Of a stretch of DNA of 64,000 bases, positions 41,558 through 50,001 are shown piece by piece. Position 1 is the first letter of the stretch, and every line of letters starts with the position of its first letter. Location of the stretch: NCBI RefSeq assembly GCF_001045455.1, contig NZ_LFNE01000001.1:496001-560000 (forward strand). Direction: 5' to 3'. The translations under genes and the position numbers were made by a program. The notes under the pieces are model-generated. The model had not been told where the DNA came from and made no database searches. It saw nothing but the letters and a program-made list of their open reading frames with translations. The DNA is from Chryseobacterium sp. FH2. GTDB lineage: Bacteria; Bacteroidota; Bacteroidia; Flavobacteriales; Weeksellaceae.

Positions 41558-42443
41558 TATTTGATTTTACAATAGTTGCGTTTTTGATGTCAACTGTAAA
41601 AGTATAAGCCGAAGAAGATGTTGTTTTAGGAATTTTAAAAGTCAACATTTTTCGATCTTTGGATTTTGTTTCTTTTGCATCGTAAATATTTAAAAGGCAA
41701 CTTTCTGTAAGAAATTCTTCATAGTTTTTATAATTCCAGTCCTTTGTAAAATATAAAATTCTATAACCTTTTTCACCGTTACTTGCTCCACACATTCCGC
41801 AAGCATTGAAATTTGACGAATGCTCAAAGTACAACAGAACCCGATTTGCATTTTCTCCGGAAACGTAAGAAATCAATTGATTTCCACCGTGTTTATTAAT
41901 AAAATCAAACGTATTTATCTTTTTATTATTAGGCAAAATCAAATAATTATTGTAGCGATAAACCATATCATTCCCGGTAAACAATTTTGCGGGCTGAGTT
42001 TTTTTATTTAAATAAAAATTTCCTAAAATTGGGTTCTCTTTGAGGTTATTTTGCTCAAATACAATATTTTCCTTAGGATTTAGTGTTTCTGCAATTTCTG
42101 CCGTTTTTTCTACTTTCTGTGGTGAAGTAATTTGCTCTTTGAAAATTTTAGAGTTTTGCTTTTGTTGAGATCCAAAGTTGTATAAAGACAGCTTTCCATA
42201 ATCGTAAATACCCGTTAACGGAATTTTTTTCTGGTATTTATCGTAATAATACCATCCGTCTACAAAATATTGATAAAGGTTACAGTCGGCGATTCCGGCA
42301 AAATAAAGTTGCATGGTGATAGGAATTCCCGCAATTTCTCCTTTAAAAATTTGAGATGAATCTGTTACTTTCTTTAATTCAACTTTTTGACAGGGGGAAA
42401 ATGTCAAACTTAAAAAAAATAATAGGGTTAAAAGTTTTTTCAT
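41550..42443 (-). CDS. Exported protein of unknown function
   Basis: 297 residues with a signal peptide (MKKLLTLLFFLSLTFSPCQ, possibly a lipobox SPC). The mature N-terminal part reads FKGEIAGIPITMQLYFAGIADCN...VDGWYYYDKYQKKIPLTGIYDYGKLSLY, a beta-rich motif with paired aromatic residues; two Cys lie in NACGMCG. No family recognised. Monocistronic between convergent pyrD and the DUF445 gene. Confidence 0.65.
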   Translation of the reverse strand: MKKLLTLLFFLSLTFSPCQKVELKKVTDSSQIFKGEIAGIPITMQLYFAGIADCNLYQYFVDGWYYYDKYQKKIPLTGIYDYGKLSLYNFGSQQKQNSKIFKEQITSPQKVEKTAEIAETLNPKENIVFEQNNLKENPILGNFYLNKKTQPAKLFTGNDMVYRYNNYLILPNNKKINTFDFINKHGGNQLISYVSGENANRVLLYFEHSSNFNACGMCGASNGEKGYRILYFTKDWNYKNYEEFLTESCLLNIYDAKETKSKDRKMLTFKIPKTTSSSAYTFTVDIKNATIVKSNKK

Positions 42444-42467
42444 GGCTGGTTATGATTAGTTTAGTTT

Positions 42468-43712
42468 TCAGAGGAAAAAATGAGAGACAGTATAAATAAT
42501 CAGCCCTACCAATCCACCGACTAAAGTTCCGTTGACCCTGATAAACTGAAGGTCTTTTCCCACTTCCAGTTCCAGTTTTTCGCTTAATTCTTTTCCTTGC
42601 CAGTTTCCTACGGTGGAACTGATAAGGTGCCCAAATTGATGGGTATTTTTCAAAATATATTTATAAGCGGTTACACGAACCCAATTGTCAATTTTGTTCT
42701 GAAGATTTTCGTCAGTTTTAAGATTTTGTGAAAATTCATTCAGGTTTTTGGTGAGGTATGTTTTTAATGAAGAATCATCTTCCTGAAGTTCATTCATTAC
42801 TGTTTTTTTGATAGAAATCCAGATATCGGCTGAGTATTCTTCGAGCTTTTCGCCTTTCAAAAGATCATTTTTAATATTTTTAAATTCATCATCCCATTTC
42901 GGATCTTCTTTTAAATCAACTGAAAAATCATGGATTTTTTTCGTAATTAGATTCCTGATTTCATGTTCCGGATCTTCTTCCACCTCCCTGAAAAAACCGG
43001 AAAGGCCGCTCGCAATTTTATCGGCAATTTTATTGTCAACAAAAGAAGGAATAAAAGAATAGCTCCCTTCTTTCACACGTTTCTGAATCATTTCATCATT
43101 TTCAATGATATATTCTTTAATCTGTTTTGAAAGATTGGTAATGATTCTCTGATGGTCATTTTTTTCTAAAATATAGTGGATTCCGTTTCCGACGATTTTA
43201 TTTAGTTTAATATCATTTGTCATTTCAGAAACCTTTTTGCTGATAAACTGACTTACCGTAGAATCGTCTAGTTTATTGAGGATATCTAAAACAATGTCAG
43301 AAATATTTTTAATCAGGATTCCTTGATTTTTTTCTTTATTAAGCCATTCTCCGACAAAATTTGAAATCTTCAGCTTCTGAATATATGGCCGGATATTTTG
43401 AGGGGACAGAAAATTGTTAACTACAAAGCTCCCCAGATTGTCGCCCAATTTTTGTTTGCTGTTTTCAATCAAGTTAGTATGTGGAATCGGTAACCCAAGC
43501 GGATGACGGAAAAGTGCTGTCACAGCAAACCAGTCAGCTAAAGCACCTACCATCGCAGCTTCGGAAAAAGCGCGTACATATCCAATCCAATGAGAATCGT
43601 TGGTTTTCTGCAGAATCGTTGTAATGATAAATACAGCGGCCATCAATAGAAATAATCCTGTGGCAAATGCTTTGTATTTCCTTAATTGTTTTCTTTTTGC
43701 TTCATCATTCAT
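42468..43712 (-). CDS. DUF445-family membrane protein (YjiN-like)
   Basis: 414 residues from the ATG at 43712; the frame continues upstream but lacks a conserved start. Two N-terminal membrane segments, the first ATGLFLLMAAVFIITTIL, the second around EAAMVGALADWFAVTALF with the family signature GALADWFAVTALFRHPLGLPIPHTNLI, then a long helical cytoplasmic or periplasmic part, and a C-terminal segment (VNGTLVGGLVGLIIYTVSHFFL). Function unknown. Confidence 0.85.
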   Translation of the reverse strand: MNDEAKRKQLRKYKAFATGLFLLMAAVFIITTILQKTNDSHWIGYVRAFSEAAMVGALADWFAVTALFRHPLGLPIPHTNLIENSKQKLGDNLGSFVVNNFLSPQNIRPYIQKLKISNFVGEWLNKEKNQGILIKNISDIVLDILNKLDDSTVSQFISKKVSEMTNDIKLNKIVGNGIHYILEKNDHQRIITNLSKQIKEYIIENDEMIQKRVKEGSYSFIPSFVDNKIADKIASGLSGFFREVEEDPEHEIRNLITKKIHDFSVDLKEDPKWDDEFKNIKNDLLKGEKLEEYSADIWISIKKTVMNELQEDDSSLKTYLTKNLNEFSQNLKTDENLQNKIDNWVRVTAYKYILKNTHQFGHLISSTVGNWQGKELSEKLELEVGKDLQFIRVNGTLVGGLVGLIIYTVSHFFL

Positions 43713-43726
43713 ATTCTCAAATTTAG

Positions 43727-43734
43727 TAAATTTG
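43727..43734 (+). promoter_or_regulatory. -7 box before the msrB region
   Basis: TAAATTTG ends 4 bp before the ATG of the small ORF at 43738 and 86 bp before the msrB ATG. Confidence 0.4.
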
Positions 43735-43737
43735 GGT

Positions 43738-43830
43738 ATGAAATTTTTAATTTCAATTATACTAATTGTTTTTCTGCCCATTGGGTTCGCAGAATTATCA
43801 ACCTATCAAAATTACATTTATGGAAAATAA
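43738..43830 (+). CDS. Short signal-peptide-like ORF overlapping the msrB start
   Basis: 30 codons: a basic start and a long hydrophobic core, MKFLISIILIVFLPIGF-A-E, then LSTYQNYIYGK and a stop at 43828-43830. It reads in a different frame and overlaps the first codons of msrB. It could be a leader peptide, or the separated signal peptide of an exported MsrB split by a frameshift. A sequencing error cannot be excluded. Confidence 0.35.
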   Translation: MKFLISIILIVFLPIGFAELSTYQNYIYGK

Positions 43831-44263
43831 AGCAAAAAACAATCCATACTATTCAAGAACAGACACTGCAAAACTTAATATTTCTAAGGATGAATGGAAA
43901 AAAATTTTAGCTCCTGATTTGTACGCGGTTTCAAGAGAAGCGGCAACAGAAAGAGCTTTTACAGGAAAATATAATGATTTTGACGAAATCGGAGAATATT
44001 ATTGTGCGGTTTGCGGAAATCATTTGTTCCGCTCGACTTCAAAATTTTCGAGCAGTTGCGGCTGGCCAAGTTTCTTTGAGGCTGATAAAGAAGGTGTTTA
44101 TTATAAAAAAGACATAACGTACGGAATGGAAAGAGTAGAGGTACTTTGTAAAAGATGTGATTCACATTTAGGGCATGTTTTTGATGATGGCCCTAAGCCT
44201 ACCGGACTGCGTTATTGTATGAATTCTATCAGCCTGGATTTTGTTCCGGATTCTCAAAAATGA
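43820..44263 (+). CDS. msrB: Peptide-methionine (R)-S-oxide reductase
   Basis: 147 residues from the ATG at 43820 (MENKAKNNPYYSRTD). Zinc-binding CxxC pairs are in YYCAVCGNHLF and VLCKRCDSHLGH; the catalytic Cys is in GLRYCMNSISLDF. Reduces methionine-R-sulfoxide in proteins. The start is uncertain because a signal-peptide-like ORF in another frame lies immediately upstream (see 43738-43830). Confidence 0.92.
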   Translation: MENKAKNNPYYSRTDTAKLNISKDEWKKILAPDLYAVSREAATERAFTGKYNDFDEIGEYYCAVCGNHLFRSTSKFSSSCGWPSFFEADKEGVYYKKDITYGMERVEVLCKRCDSHLGHVFDDGPKPTGLRYCMNSISLDFVPDSQK

Positions 44264-44353
44264 ACCGTATTTGCTCATGAAATCAGTGAGTTAAAGTTTC
44301 TTAAATTGAGTTAAACTTTTTAGAGTTATTCTTTTTACATAATTATGTTTTTA

Positions 44354-44361
44354 TACATTTG
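44354..44361 (+). promoter_or_regulatory. -7 box for the L,D-transpeptidase gene
   Basis: TACATTTG, 30 bp before the ATG at 44392. Confidence 0.5.
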
Positions 44362-44391
44362 CTGACTCAATTGGATTTAACATAATATTGA

Positions 44392-45153
44392 ATGAAAGGA
44401 TTGTATAGCTTATTAGGTATTGTTTACATGGTAACTACTTCATTTTATCTGTCTCCAAGAACGGTGATTGTAAAGAATGAAATCAGTACAAAAAAAATTG
44501 AAAGATTAGCTGATGCTAAATCTGAAAAGACTTCTACCAATACATCTTCTGCAGAAGAATTGTATAAATCTATTACATTTGATGAAGGGCACGAACTTAA
44601 CGAAGAAGTTTTCTTTAAAGCTTTAACAGGTTTTGAAAATTTGAAGAAAGCTGGTTTGCTTAATCAGGAGGCTCATTTATTGACTGTATGTGATTTTTCA
44701 ATGTCTTCCAACACGAAGAGGCTTTGGGTGATTGATACAAATGAAAGAAAAGTATTATTCAATTCGCTGGTTGCCCACGGAAAAAATACAGGTGAAGAAT
44801 TTGCGACCAACTTTTCGAATACCAACAGTTCGCTCCAAAGCAGCCTGGGATTTTATATCACAGATGCTACTTATAACGGAGATAACGGGTATTCTTTGAG
44901 ATTACTGGGAATGGATAAAGGTTTTAATGATGCAGCTTACAAAAGAGCAATCGTGATGCACGGGGCAGACTACGTAAGTGAAGAATTTGCAGCAATGCAC
45001 AAAAGAATCGGAAGAAGTTGGGGATGCCCTGCTGTACCGAGAGATTTGACACAGCCGATCATTAATACAATAAAAGGAAGAAATTGCCTTTTCATTTATT
45101 ATCCTGATCAGAATTATCTTTCCAAGTCAGAATGGTTGAAAACATCAGTTTAA
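44392..45153 (+). CDS. L,D-transpeptidase-like (YkuD-type) cell-wall protein
   Basis: 253 residues with an N-terminal membrane anchor or signal (LYSLLGIVYMVTTSFYLS). The C-terminal half has HGADYVS and the catalytic GRSWGCPAVP, the His/Cys motifs of murein L,D-transpeptidases, and FNSLVAHGKNTGEEFATNFSNTNSSLQSSLGFY. These enzymes make 3-3 crosslinks or attach proteins to the wall in the periplasm. A cupin-like gene follows one base after the stop codon. Confidence 0.85.
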   Translation: MKGLYSLLGIVYMVTTSFYLSPRTVIVKNEISTKKIERLADAKSEKTSTNTSSAEELYKSITFDEGHELNEEVFFKALTGFENLKKAGLLNQEAHLLTVCDFSMSSNTKRLWVIDTNERKVLFNSLVAHGKNTGEEFATNFSNTNSSLQSSLGFYITDATYNGDNGYSLRLLGMDKGFNDAAYKRAIVMHGADYVSEEFAAMHKRIGRSWGCPAVPRDLTQPIINTIKGRNCLFIYYPDQNYLSKSEWLKTSV

Positions 45154-45154
45154 A

Positions 45155-45541
45155 ATGGATGATAGTTCAGAATTTATTTCTGCGGTAAGATTATTTAATG
45201 GCACCGCTGGCTCAAGTAGTTTTGAAATAGGAAAAATTCCTGTTTTGAAATCGATGAATACCTCTACTTTTTGGGTCAGCAATACAACTGAAGAATGGGA
45301 AAAGACAGATCATCCTGCTCCGACAAGGCAATATGTTGTGACATTAAAAGGGAAAATCAGATTTAAGGTAAGTGATGGTTCAACATTTCTTATTGAGCCC
45401 GGAATTATTCTTTTAGCTGAAGATGTTGAAGGAAAAGGACATAGTTGGGAAATAGAGGAGGGAGACATATGGGAGAGGCTCTATATTCCTATTGTCGAAA
45501 ATGCTGAAAGTTTTTTTATTCCGGTTCGCAATAAAAGATGA
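45155..45541 (+). CDS. Cupin-like small protein
   Basis: 128 residues. Single predicted beta-barrel with APTRQYVVTLKGKIRFKVSDGSTFLIEPGIILLAEDVEGKGHSW, the spacing of a cupin core (GxxxH-like first motif replaced by RQYVVTLKGK, second motif with GHSW). The metal-ligand set looks incomplete. It is co-transcribed with the L,D-transpeptidase. Role unknown. Confidence 0.6.
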   Translation: MDDSSEFISAVRLFNGTAGSSSFEIGKIPVLKSMNTSTFWVSNTTEEWEKTDHPAPTRQYVVTLKGKIRFKVSDGSTFLIEPGIILLAEDVEGKGHSWEIEEGDIWERLYIPIVENAESFFIPVRNKR

Positions 45542-45574
45542 TTTAGAATTTAATCTAAATAAATTAACTTCTAA

Positions 45575-45611
45575 AATAAAATCAGTCAAAATTATTTTGA
45601 CTGATTTTATT
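45575..45611. terminator. Bidirectional terminator
   Basis: Near-perfect inverted repeat (AATAAAATCAGTCAAA with TTTGACTGATTTTATT) with T runs on both sides, between the convergent cupin-like gene and fabF. Confidence 0.8.
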
Positions 45612-45688
45612 TTTATTCAGGTTTTTCGACTTATTTATCATTCTGACAAACGAAAAAGAATTTAAGTCTATTTTAGAGCTAGGAAAGA

Positions 45689-46930
45689 TTAACTAAACTT
45701 CTTAAAAATCAACGTTGCATTATGGCCTCCGAAGCCAAAAGCATTACTTAACGCGTAAGTGATATCTTTCTCTTTAGCTTCACCAAATACAATATTAATA
45801 TCTTTCGGAATATCTTCATCAATGTTATGAAGATTAATTGTCGGAGGAATAATTCCGTTTTCGATCGCTTTGATGGAAAGAATGGCCTCCGCAGCTCCGG
45901 CTGCTCCCAACAAATGACCAGTCATAGATTTTGTGGCGCTGATATCAAGGTTTTTATTTCCTTTAAATAATTTATTGATACCATTTAACTCAACTAAATC
46001 CCCAAGTGGGGTAGAAGTCGCGTGTGGATTTATATAATCAATATCATCTATATTTATTTCAGCCTCACTCAATGCTAATTGCATTGCCTTGATAGCCCCG
46101 ACTCCATCAGGATGAGGAGCAGTCATATGATACGCATCAGCTGTCATCGCTGCCCCGACTAATTCTGCATAGATTTTTGCACCTCTTGCTTTTGCATGCT
46201 CATATTCTTCAAGAATTAAAGCTCCTGCGCCTTCTCCCATGACAAAACCATCTCTGTCAGCATCGTAAGGACGGCTGGCGGTTGTAAAATCATCATTTCT
46301 TGTAGACATCGCTTTCATAATGGAGAATCCGCCGATAGAAGCGGGTGAGATTGCTGCTTCAGAACCCCCGCTCACAATTACTTTAGCCTTTCCGAGACGG
46401 ATATAATTGAAAGCATCCATCAAAGCAGTATTTCCGGTAGCACACGCTGAAATTGTTGTATAATTGATTCCCTGAAGCCCAAATTTCATGGAAATCATTC
46501 CTGAGGCCATATTGGCAATGAACTTTGGAACGAAAAAAGGATTAAAACGGGGATTTCCGTCTCCTTTTGCAAAGTTTGTTACTTCACTTTCGAAAGTCCA
46601 CATTCCGCCCTGTCCTGTTCCCCAAATTACCCCTGTATCAAAGGGATCCATGTTTTCAAGCTCAAGCCCGGAATCTTTAAGAGCTTCTGCAGATGAATAC
46701 ATTGCATATTGTGTGAAAAGATCACTTTTTTTAATTTCATTATGAGTTAAATAAACTTTTGGGTCAAAATTTTTAACTTCACAAGCGAAATGTACTTTAA
46801 ATTTTTCTGTGTCGAAATGAGTGATTTTAGTGGCCCCACTCATTCCATTAATACTGTTTTGCCAGAATTCGTCCACATTATTTCCTAAAGGCGTCACTGC
46901 GCCTAATCCTGTAATGACAACTCGTCTCAT
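45689..46930 (-). CDS. fabF: Beta-ketoacyl-ACP synthase II
   Basis: 413 residues. Catalytic triad of KAS II: Cys163 in SACATGNTAL, His303 in NPHATSTPLGD, His339 in TKSMTGHLLGAAG. Condenses malonyl-ACP with acyl-ACP in fatty acid elongation. It ends the minus-strand cluster TetR, thiolase, thioesterase, fabF, with a 2-bp gap to the thioesterase. A second fabF beside an acyl-CoA thiolase may serve a special lipid rather than housekeeping synthesis. Confidence 0.92.
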   Translation of the reverse strand: MRRVVITGLGAVTPLGNNVDEFWQNSINGMSGATKITHFDTEKFKVHFACEVKNFDPKVYLTHNEIKKSDLFTQYAMYSSAEALKDSGLELENMDPFDTGVIWGTGQGGMWTFESEVTNFAKGDGNPRFNPFFVPKFIANMASGMISMKFGLQGINYTTISACATGNTALMDAFNYIRLGKAKVIVSGGSEAAISPASIGGFSIMKAMSTRNDDFTTASRPYDADRDGFVMGEGAGALILEEYEHAKARGAKIYAELVGAAMTADAYHMTAPHPDGVGAIKAMQLALSEAEINIDDIDYINPHATSTPLGDLVELNGINKLFKGNKNLDISATKSMTGHLLGAAGAAEAILSIKAIENGIIPPTINLHNIDEDIPKDINIVFGEAKEKDITYALSNAFGFGGHNATLIFKKFS

Positions 46931-46932
46931 AT

Positions 46933-47358
46933 TTAGTGGTTGATTTTAAATAAATTAGAGGTTCCTCTTGCAATAAGACGCGTTTTATCTGCATTCCATA
47001 TTTCGCATTGCGCATTCACAAATTGTTTTCCTCTTTTAATGATTTTAGTTTCGGCTACAATATTATCATTTTCTTTTGCAGTTGAAAAATAATCAATCAT
47101 ATTATTGATGGTTGTTATGAAAGAATTTTCGTTTAATGAAAACATTGTTGCCCCTATAATATCGTCCATAATTGCAGCAGTTACTCCGCCGTGAAGATTT
47201 CCGATGGGATTCAGCCATTCCGGTCTTACTGTATATTGAAATTCCAGCTGACCTTCTTCTACAGCAAGAACAATAGGATTGAGCCATTTCATAAAAGGAG
47301 AGGGTGATTGATCAAATTCTTTTCCGATGAATTGTTTTAATTGTGCTAATCTATCCAT
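46933..47358 (-). CDS. PaaI-type hotdog thioesterase
   Basis: 141 residues from the ATG at 47358 (MDRLAQLKQF); the frame extends upstream over the thiolase stop without conserved sequence. Hotdog motif GNLHGGVTAAIMDDIIGATMF, with the Asn/His/Gly-Gly active site and a catalytic acidic residue in the helix. Hydrolyses acyl-CoA thioesters. Sits between the thiolase and fabF in one operon. Confidence 0.88.
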   Translation of the reverse strand: MDRLAQLKQFIGKEFDQSPSPFMKWLNPIVLAVEEGQLEFQYTVRPEWLNPIGNLHGGVTAAIMDDIIGATMFSLNENSFITTINNMIDYFSTAKENDNIVAETKIIKRGKQFVNAQCEIWNADKTRLIARGTSNLFKINH

Positions 47359-47369
47359 ACTTTCAATTT

Positions 47370-48638
47370 TTATTTTTCTAAAATCATTGTTATCCCTTGC
47401 CCACGGGCGGCACAAATTGAAATAAATCCTTTTCCGCTTCCTTTTTCGTTTAAAAGTTTTGCTAAAGTTCCTATAATTCTTCCGCCTGTTGCTGCGAATG
47501 GGTGTGCCGCAGCGAGACTTCCGCCTTTTACATTGAGTCTGCTCCGATCGATTTTTCCCAAGGCTTTTTCCAACCCGAATTTTTTTGCCAAATCATCACT
47601 TTCCCAGATTTTTAAGGTTGCTAAAACCTGTGCTGCAAACGCTTCATGAATCTCATAATACTCAAATTCTTCCAAACTTACTCCCGCTTTTTTTAGCATT
47701 CTCTCAGCTGCAAAAACGGGAGCAAGTAACAAGTTTTGTTTATTTTCAACATATTCAATTCCTGCTACTTCCGAAAATGTGATATATGCTAAAACCGGAA
47801 GGTTATTTGCTTTTGCCCATTCTTCGCTTGCTAATAAGACTGCAGAAGCTCCATCGGTAAAGGGGGTTGAGTTTCCTGCTGTTAATGTGCCATTTTGTTT
47901 ATCGAAAGCTGGTTTCAGCGTAGCCAATTTCTCCAGGTTTGTATCGCGACGGAGATTGTTATCTGTATTTAAACCAAAAGCAGGAGTAATCATGTCATTG
48001 AAAAATCCCTCATCGTAGGCTTTTGCCATATTTTGATGACTTTTAAAAGCTAATTCATCCTGTTCTTCACGGGAAATCTGATAATGTTTTGCAGTAATTT
48101 CTGTATGCTCGCCCATTACCAGGCCTGTTTTTGGTTCCTGACCTTTGTAGGGAATCGGCATCCAGTCTTTCAGTTTTGGATTTAGTAATTGTTTGATTTT
48201 TCCAAAAACAGATTTTTCTTTATTGGCCTTTAATAATGCTTTTCTCAGCCTTGGTGAAGATTCAAAGGGAATATTACTCATGGCTTCCACACCACATGCA
48301 ATTCCGCTTTCAATTTGTCCTAAAGCAATTTTATTTCCTATGTAAATAGCGGCTTCAATCCCTGTATCACACGCCTGTTGCAAATCACATGCAGGAGTAG
48401 CAGGATCGAGAGAAGTCTCCATTACGGATTCTCTGATGAGGTTGCTTTCAGAAATATGTTTTATTACTGCTCCTCCGGCAACTTCACCAAGAAGTTTTCC
48501 TTTAAGATGATAACGATTGATTAAGCCATCCAAAGCCGAAACCAGCAGATCCTGATTTCCTTTGTCTGTATAGGCTGTGTTGATCCTGGCAAACGGAATT
48601 CTGTTGTACCCTACAATTGCCACTTTTTTTGTTTCCAT
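47370..48638 (-). CDS. Acetyl-CoA C-acyltransferase (thiolase)
   Basis: 422 residues. Nucleophile Cys90 in LQQACDTGIEA, the GGSLAAAHPFAATGGR motif with the catalytic His, and a C-terminal ISICAARGQG with the second Cys. Cleaves or forms 3-ketoacyl-CoA, FadI/FadA-like in length. First enzyme of the TetR-linked operon (10 bp after the regulator gene's stop). Confidence 0.88.
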   Translation of the reverse strand: METKKVAIVGYNRIPFARINTAYTDKGNQDLLVSALDGLINRYHLKGKLLGEVAGGAVIKHISESNLIRESVMETSLDPATPACDLQQACDTGIEAAIYIGNKIALGQIESGIACGVEAMSNIPFESSPRLRKALLKANKEKSVFGKIKQLLNPKLKDWMPIPYKGQEPKTGLVMGEHTEITAKHYQISREEQDELAFKSHQNMAKAYDEGFFNDMITPAFGLNTDNNLRRDTNLEKLATLKPAFDKQNGTLTAGNSTPFTDGASAVLLASEEWAKANNLPVLAYITFSEVAGIEYVENKQNLLLAPVFAAERMLKKAGVSLEEFEYYEIHEAFAAQVLATLKIWESDDLAKKFGLEKALGKIDRSRLNVKGGSLAAAHPFAATGGRIIGTLAKLLNEKGSGKGFISICAARGQGITMILEK

Positions 48639-48648
48639 ATCGTGAAGT

Positions 48649-49254
48649 TTATGATGGGAGGTTTTTTAATTCCTTATCAATTATTAATAATATTCTGTCT
48701 AATGCGAGGTTTAGGTATTTTTCGTCGCCTGTCGTTTTGGAAAGTAAAATTCCGCCTTCAACAATCATGATAAATAAAGAACCCAATTCTTCTGCGTTGA
48801 TATCTTGATGAATCTCACCGTTTTCCTGACCCTGAGTAATTACTTCGGTTATATTTTTTATCCAGCTTTCAAAAGATTTAGTGACCTGCTTTTTCAGAGT
48901 TGGGAAAGTATCATCTGCCTCAGTTGCGGCATTCATTAAAGGGCATCCTCCGTTTTCAAACACGGCTTTCCAACTTTTACGATAAAAATTAATAAAAGCA
49001 TTTAATTTCTCGATGGTCGTCGGAAACTCATCGCCCAGCGAATGGGACATGCTTTTGCCAAGCAAACCTGCATTGTATTTATAAACCTCAAGCGCTACTT
49101 CATCTTTATTTTCAAAATTTCCATAAATGCTTCCCTTCGTCAAGCCGGTCGCTTCTGTAATGTCAGAAAGTGACGTGGCAGTATAGCCTTTAGTATTAAA
49201 CAAAAACGCCGTCTTCTCAATAATGAATTTCTTTGTCTTTTCTGCTTTTGACAT
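48649..49254 (-). CDS. TetR/AcrR-family repressor of the fatty-acid cluster
   Basis: 201 residues from the ATG at 49254 (MSKAEKTKKF); the frame extends 10 codons upstream. N-terminal HTH: ATSLSDITEATGLTKGSIYGNFENKDEVALEV. The C-terminal ligand domain is helical. It is the first gene of the run and likely represses it together with itself through the palindrome at 49284-49307. The ligand may be an acyl-CoA (inference from the downstream enzymes). Confidence 0.9.
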   Translation of the reverse strand: MSKAEKTKKFIIEKTAFLFNTKGYTATSLSDITEATGLTKGSIYGNFENKDEVALEVYKYNAGLLGKSMSHSLGDEFPTTIEKLNAFINFYRKSWKAVFENGGCPLMNAATEADDTFPTLKKQVTKSFESWIKNITEVITQGQENGEIHQDINAEELGSLFIMIVEGGILLSKTTGDEKYLNLALDRILLIIDKELKNLPS

Positions 49255-49283
49255 TTTCCAATTTATTACCCCGCAAATATACA

Positions 49284-49307
49284 AAAATATACCAATCGGT
49301 ATATTTT
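49284..49307. promoter_or_regulatory. Palindromic operator upstream of the TetR gene
   Basis: Perfect 10-bp inverted repeat: AAAATATACC (49284-49293), spacer AATC, GGTATATTTT (49298-49307). It lies 30 bp before the tetR start, which is typical of an autoregulatory TetR site. Confidence 0.8.
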
Positions 49308-49385
49308 ATTTAAAATTAAATTCCGGGGTTTTGAATGAACCTAACTTTAAAACTTCTAATTACTAAGGCTTTATTTTAAGTGAAA

Positions 49386-49405
49386 AAACGGGCTTTAGCC
49401 CGTTT
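49386..49405 (-). terminator. Terminator of osmC
   Basis: AAACGGGC/GCCCGTTT stem with a short TTTA loop and a run of six T on the minus strand, downstream of the osmC stop at 49497. Confidence 0.75.
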
Positions 49406-49496
49406 CTATTGATATTGAAATTAAGATTTTCAAGTAAATACCGTACAAAGTGGACTTAATATTCTTAGCTTCTAATTAAAATCTTAATGTTTCAAA

Positions 49497-49916
49497 TTAA
49501 TTGACCAAAGTAGTTTCCAAAGTAATTTCGAAGTTGAAAGCTGCACTTACAGGACATCCTTCTTCAGCGATTTTTGCATATTTTTGAAATTCTTCTTCTG
49601 AAATTCCCGGAACTTTTGCCGTTAAAGTTAATTCGGATTTTGTTATTTTCCCGATATTAGGGTCTAAAGTGATAACCGATTCTGTAGTCAATTCTTCTGG
49701 AGTATAACCTGCTTGAGAAAGTTCCGCACTTAATTTCATTGTGAAACACCCTGCATGAGCAGCAGCTAATAATTCTTCCGGGTTTGTCCCGACTCCATCC
49801 GCAAAACGGCTGTTAAAAGAATATTGAGTTTGGTTTAATGTTGTGCTTTGAGTAGTGATATGTCCGTTTCCTTCTTTGATGGTACCGTTCCAAACGGCTG
49901 TTGCGTTACGTTTCAT
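49497..49916 (-). CDS. OsmC-family peroxiredoxin
   Basis: 139 residues. The two active Cys are in AAHAGCFTMKL and EEGCPVSAAFNF, with the RFADGVGTNPEELLAAAHAG motif. Detoxifies organic hydroperoxides in the cytoplasm. A TACCTTTG -7 box lies at 49958-49965, about 42 bp before the ATG. The AraC-type gene at 50002 is further upstream in the same direction. Confidence 0.88.
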   Translation of the reverse strand: MKRNATAVWNGTIKEGNGHITTQSTTLNQTQYSFNSRFADGVGTNPEELLAAAHAGCFTMKLSAELSQAGYTPEELTTESVITLDPNIGKITKSELTLTAKVPGISEEEFQKYAKIAEEGCPVSAAFNFEITLETTLVN

Positions 49917-50001
49917 AATGTTTGTTTTTGTTTAATATTAATTGATTTTTGATGTTACAAAGGTATATTGGAAATTCATCAGGATAAATACACAAATCGA
50001 C

